Source of the DNA: Agapetus fuscipes
Lineage: Eukaryota > Arthropoda > Insecta > Trichoptera > Glossosomatidae
Direction of reading: 5' to 3'
NCBI GenBank assembly: GCA_951799405.1
Contig: OX637344.1
Location: 2,294,001 to 2,358,000 of the forward strand
Length of the DNA: 64,000 nucleotides
The notes under the pieces were generated by a model that saw only the letters and a list, made by a program, of their open reading frames with translations, did no database searches and had not been told where the DNA came from. Below are positions 9,826 to 20,500 of the stretch, piece by piece. The position numbers and the translations under genes were made by a program. How positions within the stretch are numbered: the first letter of the stretch is position 1; each line of letters begins with the position of its first letter.

Positions 9826-10905
9826 TAATTATTAAAAAATGATAACAAACTTTGTTTAGTTCTACTTTATTTATTTTTATTTAGTTACAAACAAAAATAA
9901 CGAGTTGTGGCCGGTTTCGGCCTCTTGGCCATCCTCAGAGAAACTGAAATCTTAAAATAATGGGAGACTATATAAAGCAAAATGAATATTATACACACAG
10001 TAGAATTAGGAGAAATATGAAAAATTATAAAGAATAGCTTTGTGAATTTATCAAGTTGTATACTAGGAACAATATGGACAAAAACAAATAGTTAAGTGAA
10101 TAGTAGGAAATTTACTAAGAATAAATTTAAGTAAATTTAACCCGTAACAAGGAACAATACAAAATTATGAACAATTATACAGTAACTTTATTTACCAATA
10201 CTAGAAAAATGACAAGTGTAAGATAATGTTCTGAGAAATGAACCATTAAGAGGATTAAACAAACAAGAAGGAATGTATGTTTTATGTAAATTTCCAAAGA
10301 GAGCTAAAGTGAGTGTACCAAATCAAATACAAAGAGAGAGAAAAAACAACAAAAAATCAATAAATCAATCCAAGTGTATCTGTCAGAAACAAATTAAATA
10401 CAAATAATCAGAAAAATCCATTAGTTTATTTACTCAAATTGAAGACAGATAAAGTGTTGATCAATGGAGTGAATGGAGGGATTTGGTTATTTATAATGTT
10501 AACACCCAATTTTTTTGCTTTTAGAATTTCGATAGCTTCTAATCTATTTAGGGTATAGCCATTATTTGACAAATGCAGAAAAGCGGTGTCTTCACTGACA
10601 AAAGTGTGGTCATGTTCTAAACAATGGTTTGCCATTTCTGAGAAGATGGTTCTGTTTTTGAACGACAGTTTGTGTTCTCCAATTCTTTTCAGGAATGTCC
10701 TACCTGTCTTCCCAATATAAGATGCATCACAGTCTTTGCAGTTAATTTTGTAGACACCACTCTTCTGCCAAATGTCAGTTTTGTCTTTACCATTTGAGAG
10801 TAGCTGTCCAATTTCGTTATGGGTGTAGTAAGCTGGTTTAATGTTGGCTGGCAAGATGCTTTTGATGAGTGTGGAAATTCCATCCAAATGAAGAAAACTT
10901 CTCCA
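9826..10905 (-). mobile_element. Penelope-like element, 5'-truncated copy 1
   Basis: Contains the 3' part of the PLE reading frame (GIY-YIG nuclease) and its 3' untranslated region. The 3' side has the hammerhead-like block at 9909-9938 and then a TTTGTAACTAAATAAAAATA stretch. It joins a second copy in opposite orientation at 10905/10906. The reverse transcriptase domain is missing, so it cannot move by itself. Penelope elements often show inverted or partially tandem copies, which fits. Confidence 0.85.
9909..9938 (-). ncRNA. Hammerhead-like core of PLE copy 1
   Basis: Inverse reads CTGAGGA, T, GGCC-aaga-GGCC, GAA, ACCGGCC. It differs from copy 2 at one base in the cleavage-site block (GGCC instead of GGTC). 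The U normally needed next to the cleavage site is lost, so this copy is probably inactive. Confidence 0.45.
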
Positions 10906-10923
10906 CTTTTCTGCATTTGTCAA
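10426..10923 (-). pseudogene. Penelope-like GIY-YIG endonuclease domain (partial)
   Basis: A 165-aa open frame with GVYKI (56-60), the CKDC pair (62-65) and SYIGKTGRTF (68-77). These are the GIY and YIG motifs separated by the cysteine linker typical of Penelope elements. Arg80 in FLKRIGEH, the NHCLEHDH cluster (99-106) and Glu129 in RLEAIEI are plausible catalytic or metal-binding residues. In a complete element this nuclease nicks DNA for target-primed reverse transcription. Residues 1-6 come from beyond the junction, so the start is chimeric, and the RT part is missing. The domain itself has no stop. Confidence 0.85.
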
Positions 10924-11658
10924 ATAATGGCTATACCCTAAATAGATTAGAAGCTATCGAAATTCTAAAAGCAAAAAAATTGGGTGTTAACATTATAAAT
11001 AACCAAATCCCTCCATTCACTCCATTGATCAACACTTTACCTGTCTTCAATTTGAGTAAATAAACTAATGGATTTTTCTGATTATTTGTATTTAATTTGT
11101 TTCTGACAGATACACTTGGATTGATTTATTGATTTTTTGTTGTTTTTTCTCTCTCTTTGTATTTGATTTGGTACACTCACTTTAGCTCTCTTTGGAAATT
11201 TACATAAAACATACATTCCTTCTTGTTTGTTTAATCCTCTTAATGGTTCATTTCTCAGAACATTATCTTACACTTGTCATTTTTCTAGTATTGGTAAATA
11301 AAGTTACTGTATAATTGTTCATAATTTTGTATTGTTCCTTGTTACGGGTTAAATTTACTTAAATTTATTCTTAGTAAATTTCCTACTCTTCACTTAACTA
11401 TTTGTTTTTGTCCATATTGTTCCTAGTATACAACTTGATAAATTCACAAAGCTATTCTTTATAATTTTTCATATTTCTCCTAATTCTACTGTGTGTATAA
11501 TATTCATTTTGCTTTATATAGTCTCCCATTATTTTAAGATTTCAGTTTCTCTGAGGATGGCCAAGAGGCCGAAACCGGTCACAACTCGTTATTTTTGTTT
11601 GTAACTAAATAAAAATAAATAAAGTAGAACTAAACAAAGTTTGTTATCATTTTTTAAT
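10906..11658 (+). mobile_element. Penelope-like element, shorter copy 2
   Basis: Mirror copy of the last ~750 bp of copy 1, from TTTTCTGCATTTGTCAAATA to GTTTGTTATCATTTTTTAAT. It keeps the final 48 or so codons of the frame (SNNGYTLNRLEAIEILKAKK). The two copies differ at few positions (for example ATAGTAGG/CTCTTCAC near 10108/11389 and TCTGTC/CCTGTC), so the inversion is recent relative to divergence, or both derive from one event. The pair forms inverted arms of ~750 bp around a ~330-bp loop. Confidence 0.85.
11551..11580 (+). ncRNA. Hammerhead-like core of PLE copy 2
   Basis: CTGAGGA (11551-11557), one T, GGCC-aaga-GGCC (11559-11570), GAA, then ACCGGTC (11574-11580), a palindromic hexamer plus C17. 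This matches the CUGANGA / stem II / GAA / short stem III plan of hammerhead motifs reported in Penelope-like elements. Stem I with flanking CAGTTTCT and ACAACTCG is weak, and the T before stem II is non-canonical. Confidence 0.5.
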
Positions 11659-11842
11659 AATATATATCATTCAAGATTCATATTAAACGCATTTCCACAA
11701 GCAGACATGTATAATTTCGCGCTAACACATGCCGCATGTGGACCTACAATATAAAAACCCAATCTCAAATGAACATAAGCCCTGCAACTCTTGCCGACCT
11801 TCCCTGAAACAGGGGTAACATTGGCAAAGTGAACCATTGATG

Positions 11843-12552
11843 ATAAGCCAATTTTTCTTACTCGCCCTCTTAGTGCTTGTTTGTCTTATTTTTATTATTA
11901 TTGTATTTAATACCTACTTACTTTAATTATAGGTACTTAGTTTAGTTGAGAGAAATTCCCTACATTGTAGTTGGAAAATAAATAGATACCGAGTACATAA
12001 TACATTTAATTGTATGATTGCAGTACTGTTTATGTACTTTAAAACTATTTTAACCTTCTCTACGTCACGATTTTATATCTATTTCATTAAGCACTTAATT
12101 TTATGTAATCTATACTTGTAAGTTCGTTATTCTCTTGTGTAACTAAATATTTGTTTTTAATTTTTTCAAAAAAAATATTTTTTAACCTTTGAGATGAGTT
12201 GGTTGCCAAAGCCCCAAAGTGAATGAAATTTGACTAAAAGATTTTAAAAAATGTTTAAAATTTTAGCTTAAACTTACTAATAAAAAATATTTTTAGATAT
12301 TATATGTTTTTTTTTATTGACGCTGAAAAAAATAATCATTTGAGTGTAGATGTACATACTTAGACAACAAAAATATTTTAATGCATAGTTAGTATTAAAA
12401 CCGAATAAATTTTCTGTTTATTAGAAAATTTTCAAATATTTAATGAAAACCAAATATTTTTATTTTCTCTCTAAATAATTTAATTCTTCAATGTAAAAAT
12501 ACCTAAATATTAATTTTACGAAAATGTAGGATGTTAGTGGATGTGTTTGGTT
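11843..12552. other. Gene-free stretch with one MITE-B end
   Basis: CTTAGTGCTTGTTTGTCTTA at 11870-11889 equals the MITE-B terminus, but the rest of that element is not visible. The remainder is AT-rich (many ATTTTTA strings) with nothing recognised. Confidence 0.45.
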
Positions 12553-12620
12553 TATCTGGGCCCTTGAGGTGTGCAACACACAAAAACGGCGCTTCAAATA
12601 AATTATCCAATTTTATATAT
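12553..12620 (+). mobile_element. L2/CR1-like LINE 3' end fragment
   Basis: GGGCCCTTGAGGTGTG, CACACAAAAACGGCGC and AAATAAATTATCC match the 3' end of the LINE at 57299-57600 (GGGCCC, CGGCGCT) better than the SINE-2 version (GGGCTC, CAGCGCT). Confidence 0.6.
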
Positions 12621-12867
12621 TTATGTGTTGGTTGGTAATGAATCTATGAAGTCTCCTAGAAATGAGTAGATGCGCAGGTAGGTACCTAATAATACAATTT
12701 GGATTTGTTCGAGATTAATTAAGTGTTGAATCTAATATTCTGGTAAGATCCAGCAAAGTGGTAGGTAGCGATTCTCCATGTTTTGAGAATAATCTTTATT
12801 TTTCGTATAAATGAAAGACCGAAATTCCCAGCTTCAGAAATCAACCAACCGATTAAAATGAATTGTG

Positions 12868-13091
12868 TAAATCTAAAATCTAAATCTAAATCTAAGCTAC
12901 AAAGATATATATCATTTAAGATTCATATTAAACGCATTCCCACAAGCAGACATGTATAATTTCGCGCTAACACATGCCGCATGTGGACCTACAATATAAA
13001 ACCCAATCTCAAATGAACATAAGCTCTGCAACTCTTGCCGACCTTACCTGAAACAGGGGTGACATTGGCAAAGTGAACCATTTTTTATAAT
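12868..13091 (-). mobile_element. B-tail, near full length
   Basis: Inverted tail AATCTAAATCTAAATCTAAG, then all main blocks up to GGCAAAGTGAACCATTTTTT. The head beyond it is missing. Confidence 0.8.
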
Positions 13092-14050
13092 AGAATATTT
13101 ATAAATAGAACCCGCTAAAAACATAACGGTATCAAAAACCATAAAAATAATTACGTTCACTTATACGAAAAATCAGTACTATCTGAAGCGAAATTAAAAC
13201 CCCCTCAAATTATTTTTGCAATTTTACTTACCTGGGAAATATAATTTATCAGTGCATTGTACAAGGCACATCTCATGGGTAAAAAAAATTGTATCGTCTT
13301 TCATAGAAAATCATAATTAGTACGTATTCTTTCATCCCTCTTCAGTCATATGATCCTATATCATCCCCTTGCTAAGATTTCATTGACTGTCACTTTTACG
13401 ACAATCGCATGGAAAGGGGATGGATGTATGGAAAGTATGTATGTGTGAAGGAGATAGATAGCAATGAGGTAAGAGTTCACGAATGGCTTATGGTTTGCGT
13501 TTGAACGAGTTTGGTAGAAAAGGATAACAACGGGTGAGAGTTATCATCGACAGTGAGGGTTGGCAGCAGTGCTATGACAAGTTGATACAACGACCACGTC
13601 AAAAAACAAAAATACACCCCTCTTTCAGAGAATATTAAATTATAGATAATAGTGTATTTAACACATAGTGAAAATATTTTTTTACATAAAGAAAACGAAC
13701 AGTTTTTATTTATTCAATAAATATGATGTTTCACATTTCTGCGTTCTTTATTAAATGAAAATTTAGCTCAAATCACGGTATTTTGTGCATTCTTCCTATC
13801 CTTGTTTGCTCCAATCTTCAAAAATACCTTTAGGAATAAAACAAAATTCAAAGTAGGGTTCGGAATATCTTTGGCATGAAGCTGTGACACAAAAGGACAT
13901 TTTATGAACGGCTATGTATCATTATTAGCTAAACAAAGATATTCCTTTGAAATTGTTGAACAAAAAATTTGTTACCTGATTTTATGGTCACATATCTGAT
14001 TTTACTAAATACGAGTACCTACCTGGGACGACCCAATTTTAATTGTTTAT
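13092..14050. other. Gene-free unique stretch
   Basis: No repeats from the window. The segment 13330-13570 is comparatively GC-balanced with CATGGAAAGGGGATGG and GAGTTATCATCGACAG and could be a regulatory or conserved non-coding block. There is no ORF of note. Confidence 0.35.
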
Positions 14051-14302
14051 CTATAATCTAAGTTGCAAAGATATATTAACATTTAAAATTCATATTAAAT
14101 GCATGCCCGCAAACAGACACGTATAAGTTTGCGCTGTCAATTGCTGTATGTGTACTTACAAATTAAAATCCAAACCTCAAATGATTATAAACCCTGTATT
14201 TTTTGCTGGCATTACCTGAAACAGGGGTGACTTGGCAAAGTGAACCATTTTTTACAGTGTGGGTGGTAAGCCTAATATCAACCTATAAGTCAAGGAATAT
14301 TC
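14051..14302 (-). mobile_element. B-tail, near full length
   Basis: Inverted ends CTATAATCTAAGTTGCAAAG and CAACCTATAAGTCAAGGAAT. It is an older variant with TTGCTGTATGTG in place of the CATGCCGCATGTG hairpin block. Confidence 0.8.
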
Positions 14303-15496
14303 CATAAAATAAAGAATTTTCTCGAATAAAAATACCAAATATTTTTGTGTATTTAATCAATACATTTTCATAAAGAGTCACTTTACACGTTTAATTTATA
14401 ACAAGAATAAGGATTGTTCTCGAATAATTGAGAATTTGTACATGCGAGACTTTACTAGAACATCAGATCAACACTCAAACAATCTTGAACAATACAAATA
14501 CAATTATATAAGTACCTAAAATCTATTTATTTCTAGAGAGACTTTACAAACATTATCACAGATAAACATAACACACAATTACTTATTCGCAACACTATGA
14601 TGAAACGGAAACCTAATAAAAATAAATCCTAAAAAATGAGAAACATTTGTAAAATGTTAAATTAGTGGTTTAGTACAAAAACCTCGTAAGTGCACAAAAT
14701 CCAACAAAAAAAAAAACACTAAAAAAAAAGTGTGAGAAAATCTGGACAATAATAATTATCCGCAAAAGCCAATAGTCTCAGTTCATGTATTCGAGTGACA
14801 AGCGAGAATCAAGGTAATTACACAGACTCGTTGATTAGCCGAGCTTAAAACGGCTAACTACAGTAATCAGTGGTTGATACAGAGTCACGACGAGAAGCGA
14901 TTTCTGCCTCCCTCTCACTAGAGTATCGGGATAAACTCTAAATTGAAAGCGTTTCAGAGTTGCGAGGTAGTTTTGTGTGTGTGGGAACCGCCATTATCAA
15001 AACGCTGTATTTAATGCCGCCTTTTCGTGGATCCAATTATTTAATTACTTGATGCTGTAATAATCTACAATCAAGTTGATTTTGTACTTATTTTTTATTA
15101 TTTTTCGTATTTCATTTTTGCAGTAATGATGTGGAATCAAACTCATGTTTGTTCTTCGGGTTATTTAATTAAATAATGATCTAAAATCACTTGGGATATT
15201 TGCATGTTTTTTTTTTTTTGTAAATAAAACGCTGAGTAGGTACAAAATATTCAATTAAGTAAACAAAGAATGCAGTTTTTTTTACACGCAAAAGAAAAAT
15301 AAATAAATATTCTGGTACTTCCTAGAAAGCTCCAGACACCCACACACTCTCATACTGATCTAAATGGCTGCATAAATTATCTATGTACTAATATTTCAAT
15401 TGCTAATACCTGTCCCAGTTATTCAGGTAGCAATACCCTTGCAACTTTGATTATTATAGGTGCATTGATGGACTATAAATAATACGGTTTTGTTTA
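14303..15496. other. Gene-free stretch
   Basis: The segment 14495-14600 (TTCTAGAGAGACTTTACAAA, ACAGATAAACATAACACAC) loosely resembles 9590-9750, so an unrecognised old repeat may be shared. The segment 14750-15010 is unique, GC-balanced and free of repeats; it is a candidate conserved element without direct evidence. Confidence 0.35.
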
Positions 15497-15750
15497 TTTA
15501 TTTGGTGAGCATCGTTTTTGTGTGAATCACACCTCAAGAACAAGCTAGGTCGTCTCAAGCAAGACCCAATGGCTGTAAGGTTGGATAGACTTTTGGTGAC
15601 CGGTTTTTGGTAAAGGTATATGATTTTTTCAACCCAGCGAAGAGCATATTCGAAAATATAAATTAATTGTGTTTTGTGCTACGTTGGAATTCGAACCCAT
15701 GACGTTCTATTTACGAGTCCAAAGCGTTACCACTAAACTACGCAATGGTT
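15497..15750 (-). mobile_element. SINE-2, full length
   Basis: Inverted tail ATTTGGTGAGCATCG, TGTGAATCACACCTCAAGAA; body TTTTTCAACCCAGCGAAGAG; inverted B box GGAATTCGAACCC and A box TTACCACTAAACTACG. A short deletion removes the CCTCTGC segment. Confidence 0.8.
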
Positions 15751-16243
15751 TATTTAAATACTTATTCTATGCATCATAATTTTCTAAAGGCAGTGCCTTG
15801 TTGTGCCAGCCATCTGTCTCTGTTGGTTGCCATCTTCTTGAGCTACGAATAGGAGGAGACATCCATGATCCTCTTAAGATCCTAGAAGTATGAAGTTCTT
15901 CGGAGACCTCTAGTTCAAAAATGATCCACTCTAAAAATGATAAAAAATAAGATACAATATTTTGTAACATTTATTTAGTTTTGGGAGTTAGCGTGTTTCG
16001 TGTAATAGGCTGGCACTTAAAAAATAAACTTTTTTTTAAATTAAATAATTATACACATAGAAACTCAATTATTTATTTGAAGATTTTACTTTAAATCTAA
16101 AATAATATGTATCATATTTTTTTCTCATCATGATTTCTCGTTTAATGAAAAAACATTTTTTCTCTCATGTTTCACAATGATGTTATAAAATTGTACAACA
16201 CATGATTTTTTCTAGTTCACAAATGTTTACCAGCCCAGTTTCC
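15751..16243. other. Gene-free stretch
   Basis: The reverse strand at 15770-15970 has a 67-codon frame with a RRWQPTETDGWHNKALPL stretch that looks codon-like, but I do not recognise it. It may be an old LINE remnant. Confidence 0.3.
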
Positions 16244-16491
16244 CCTTAGTGCTTGTTTGTCTTATGTCCTTCATCGGTAGTTTCACATGAGCAATTTTTA
16301 TATGTATACTGGACCAATGTGTCTTATGAAAACTGGATATTCAATTCAAAAAAAAAACCAGTAACTCTCACATTATCGTGTTTTACGTTTTTTTTCTTAA
16401 CTCAGATTGTGTCGAATGTCATTCTTTAACAATTTCATTGATAAGTCATCTTTGAGTTAAATGGTAGATAAGCCAAACACGCACTTAGTGG
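16244..16491. mobile_element. MITE-B, complete
   Basis: Termini CTTAGTGCTTGTTTGTCTTA and, inverted, CTAAGTGCGTGTTTGGCTTA are a clear inverted repeat about 240 bp apart. Internal blocks GGACCAATGTGTCTTATG and ACTCTCACATTATCGTGTTT are shared with 3643-3853 and 49116-49358. It is non-coding and its superfamily is unknown. It sits directly upstream of the LINE-A 5' end. Confidence 0.7.
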
Positions 16492-16596
16492 ATGGTATTC
16501 CAGCAAAGTAGATGTCACTATTTTTTTTTTAATTCTGACATTAGATGATACGCTCTCGGAGAACTTAGTTTATTCCTGACGTTTCGTAAGTTTCGA

Positions 16597-17022
16597 GTTT
16601 ATTCCTGCTCATCGTACAACGAGAGTGTATTAGAGTACGCTTTCATTCCAACGCTGCTCCGTGTTTTTTATTAATTTAAATTACTTAAAGGCATTACTTT
16701 GCGATTGAAGTACCTTAATTTGTTCCTGCTTATTCCTTGTTCCAGTTTATTCCTGCTCATCGTACAACGAGAGTGTATTAGAGTACGCTTTCATTCCAAC
16801 GCTGCTCCGTGTTTTTTATTAATTTAAATTACTTAAAGGCATTACTTTGCGATTGAAGTACCTTAATTTGTTCCTGCTTATTCCTTGTTCCAGTTTATTC
16901 CTGCTCATCGTACAACGAGAGTGTATTAGAGTACGCTTTCATTCCAACGCTGCTCCGTGTTTTTTATTAATTTAAATTACTTAAAGGCATTACTTTGCGA
17001 TTGAAGTACCTTAATTTGTTCC
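16597..17022 (+). promoter_or_regulatory. Three 148-bp 5' monomers of LINE-A
   Basis: GTTTATTCCTGCTCATCG starts at 16597, 16745 and 16893, exactly 148 bp apart. The first two units are complete; the third stops after TTAATTTGTTCC at 17022 (130 bp). The copies look identical over most of their length. In rodent L1 elements, tandem 5' monomers act as promoters and each added monomer raises transcription. A similar role here is an inference. Confidence 0.85.
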
Positions 17023-17023
17023 G

Positions 17024-17310
17024 CGTGTTTAGTGTCCGTGTTATAAAACAAGAGAATTTTAATTAATTCATTGTTTTTGTTGTATTTACGCGTTTTTTTT
17101 CCTTCAGAAATAACCACGTGGTGTGGACACGTGGTTATCTAATTTGTAAAATCTATTTTTTTCTCGCTTCTCTCGTGTTTAACGTTAATTTTAATATCTA
17201 TGTTGTTCCGCGTTTTAGTTTAAACCTTTATAACAAGAGAATTTGTATTAATTCATTGTTTTTTGTTGTTTTTTAGGCTTTTTTCTTCATTGGAAATAGC
17301 CACGTGGTAA
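17024..17310 (+). promoter_or_regulatory. LINE-A leader: duplicated block and E-box hairpin
   Basis: CAAGAGAATTT, ATTAATTCATTGTTTTT and the CACGTGG block occur at 17045-17121 and again at 17232-17306, so a ~185-bp unit is imperfectly duplicated. At 17110-17138 ATAACCACGTG and CACGTGGTTAT are perfect inverted repeats with a 7-base loop. CACGTG is an E-box and could be a transcription factor site; the hairpin could alternatively act in the RNA. Confidence 0.6.
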
Positions 17311-17520
17311 CCTAACCTCAATATTCGTTAAGTATTGTGCGTCATTTATTTTTGCTGCTTATTTAAATTCAGTAGTATTATTTTATTTCTTTTTCGTTCT
17401 CTTTTTAACTTCATTATTGATTTCATGTATCGTGGTCCTTTTTTACTTTTTTGACCACGTGTTTTATTTCACCTGGCTGACAACCAGGATATTTTTAGTT
17501 GTGTGCAAACTTGTGTCAGT

Positions 17521-17571
17521 ATGGCATTAGTTCACTGTGCTGTGATGTGGGCTCCTGTGGGCAAACGATGA
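17521..17571 (+). CDS. Short upstream ORF in LINE-A leader
   Basis: ATG at 17521 opens 16 codons (MALVHCAVMWAPVGKR) and closes at TGA 17569-17571, seven bases before the main ATG. A terminate-reinitiate arrangement is possible. It may equally be chance. Confidence 0.25.
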   Translation: MALVHCAVMWAPVGKR

Positions 17572-17578
17572 GATAGTC

Positions 17579-20500
17579 ATGCGAAGGCGCACTAGGGCTG
17601 ACAATCCTAGTCGCCATGCTGTTGGAGGAGTGTCAGATGGCCCCTGCAGGGTTGCCAAAAGCTTTACCAGGTACAGTGGGAAACCACAGTGGCCTGGTAA
17701 AAGCAGACGTAAGAAAGGAGATGAATGGAATATTGCTACTTTGAATGTAAGAGGTATGAAAAATAAGGAAGAAGAACTATTGAAAGAGATGAATGAGAGA
17801 AAAATTAAAATTTTATGTGTGACCGAAACTAAAATGAAAGGTGAAGGAGAGAAAGTTCTGAGTAATGGAAATTTGTTCATTTACTCAGGTGTGAAAGATG
17901 GATGTCCTAGACAGGGTGTTGGTGTGATTGTTAGTGAATGTGTGAAGAGCTATATCAGGAATTATGAATGGATCTCCCCTAGGATTCTCCTAGTAAGGAT
18001 CAAGTACGACAGAACGAATTTTCTACTGATAGCATGCTATGCGCCAGTAGATTCAGAATGTATGGAGATTAAAAATGAATTCTGGGATATGCTTGACGAT
18101 AAAATCAGAATGAAAGACAAAGAAGAAAAGGTGATTCTGCTTGGTGACATGAACGGATGGGTGGGTAGAAGAAAGGAAGAGTATGAAAGGGTAATAGGAC
18201 CAAACGGAAGGGGTGTCATCAATGGCAGTGGGAGACGGCTTGTTGACATGTGTGTGGAGCATGGGATGTTTGTATCAAATACTTGGTATAAGCATAAAGA
18301 CGTGCACACATACACGTGGTATGGGCCAAATACTCGCACAGTCATTGACTACATATGTATGGAAGAATGTATGAGAGGTGCCATAAGAGATGTCAGAGTC
18401 TACCAAGGTATATCCGTGGGCTCAGACCATCATCTCTTGTGTGCAAAAGTAATGATAGGCGAAGTAAAAGATAGGAAAAGAACGAAAGTGATTAAGATGA
18501 AAAGAGTGAAAGTGGAAAAATTAGATGATGAAAATGTCAGGAATGATTTTGAAGCTGAAGTAAGCCAGATTTTGAAATCGGATGAATGTAAGGAACTTGT
18601 GAAGAATGCATGTGTAGAAAAAATGTGGAAAACATTTAAAATATGTTTGGTTGAAAGCGCAAAGAAAGTATGCGGTGAAGTTACGATTGGGCATAAAAAA
18701 GGCAATGAATGGTGGAATGATCAGGTTAAACAAGCAGTGAAAGAGAAGAAAGAGAGCTATTTAAAATGGATTAATGACAGAAAGAATAAAGTGTTAGAGA
18801 CTGAATACAAGGCGAAAAAATGGCTAGCGAAGAATGAAGTTCAAATGAGTAAGAGAAGAATGGAAGAAAAATTGAGTGAAAGAGCACAGAATGACTTCTC
18901 TGACAGTAAAAAGATGTTCTGGAGCTGGGTGAGACAAAACAACGACAGTTGTAGGTCCACAACTCCGGGAATCAAAAATGTCAGCGGAGACATTCTGTGG
19001 AATAAAGACGATGTAAAAAAGAGATGGAAAGAATATTTTAACGAGGTTTTTGGTGAAGAAGAATGTGATTTAACTGTGAAAGGAGATTATGATGAGGGTA
19101 ATGTTTTGAAAATATCGAAAGATGAAGTAAGAAAGGTCATAAAGGAATTAAAGAATGGGAAAGCTGCAAGTGTGGATGGTGTGAGACCTGAGATGATGAA
19201 AGCGGGGGGAGAATGTGTGATTGAATGGATGAAAGAGCTTTGCGAATTGTGTGTTAGTGTCAAGGAGGTTCCATCGGACTGGAGAGAGGCGGTCATTGTG
19301 CCAATTTACAAAGGTAAAGGTGACAAAAAAGACTGCCGTAACTTCAGACCGATTAGCCTTCTTAGTGTGCCAGGTAAAGTGCTATGCAAGATTCTTATCC
19401 ATAGGGTAAGATTATCCACCCAGGAGAAGGTCTCAGATATACAATCTGGCTTTATGCCGGAAAGAGGTTGCGTAGACCAGATATTCGCACTTCGACAGAT
19501 AGTCGAAAAACAGCTAGCCGTAAATAAAAAGGTCTACGCGGCTTTCGTAGATCTTGAGAAAGCCTTCGACTCGGTGGATAGAAGTATGATGTGGTGTGTG
19601 CTTGAGAGGTATGGTGTGAACAAAGCACTTCTGAACGCGATACGCGCCATCTATCTTAATAGCAGGGCGTGTGTCAGGGTGGATGGTGAATACAGCGAGT
19701 ATTTTAATGTGTACAAGGGTGTGAGACAGGGTTGCATAATGAGCCCATGGTTATTCAATATAATCATGGATCATTGTGTTAAACAAGCGAATCTGGAAGG
19801 GCATGGCATACAGATTGGAGAGAGAAAAGTCGGAGTTCTGCTTTATGCTGATGACGCAGTATTAATTGCTGATTCAGCAGCGGAACTTCAGGCAATGCTC
19901 TCTAGTCTGAACCATGCTCTGTGTGTGAACAAGTTGAAAATTAATGCAAGTAAGACGAAAGTACTGATTTTTGACAGAATGGATGAAAATGAAGAATGCA
20001 CGCTCATGTTGAATGGTACGAAAGTTGAAATTGTGGATGAATTTAGATACTTGGGAAGTATGTTTGAGAAGAATGGAAAGATGACGAGAGAACTTGAGAA
20101 TAGGATGTGTAAGGGCAAGCAAGTGGTCGGTGCAATAGGAAGAATAGCAAAGAACAAGCGATTGACGATGGATCTGAGAATGGCGGTACACAATGGCATA
20201 TTGTTACCGACTTTGATGTATGGAAGTGAAGCATGGACAGTGAATGATAGCGAAATGAGTAAAGTATGTACGGTGGAAATGAAGCATTTGAGAAGCATGA
20301 CAGGAAAAACTCTGAGGGATAGAGTTAGGAATGAATGGGTAAAAAAAGAATGTAATTTGAAAGAGGATGTGAAAGTTAAGGTACAAAAGAATGTGATGAG
20401 ATGGTTTGGGCATGTGGAAAGAATGAACGATGATAGACTGACAAAGTATGTATACAAAGAAAGTGTGAAAGGAAAAAGAGGGAAGGGACGACCGAGAAAA

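Larger units (their letters stand above)
9757..11842 (-). mobile_element. B-tail interrupted by Penelope-like elements
   Basis: The segment 9757-9783 (CTAAGCTGCAAAGATATATT) is the inverted 3' tail of a B-tail. The rest of that copy resumes at about 11662 (ATATATCATTCAAGATTCAT) and runs to GGCAAAGTGAACCATTG at 11842. The interval is filled by the head-to-head PLE pair. ATATAT at both edges could be a target duplication. Confidence 0.7.

Noticed and set aside
15767..15970. Antisense 67-codon frame with RRWQPTETDGWHNKAL
   Set aside because: Looks coding-like but I do not recognise a family and found no supporting neighbour sequence.
16597..17022. LTR of a retrovirus-like element
   Set aside because: The units are direct tandem copies at the 5' side only; the element is a non-LTR LINE with no primer-binding site, gag or integrase.
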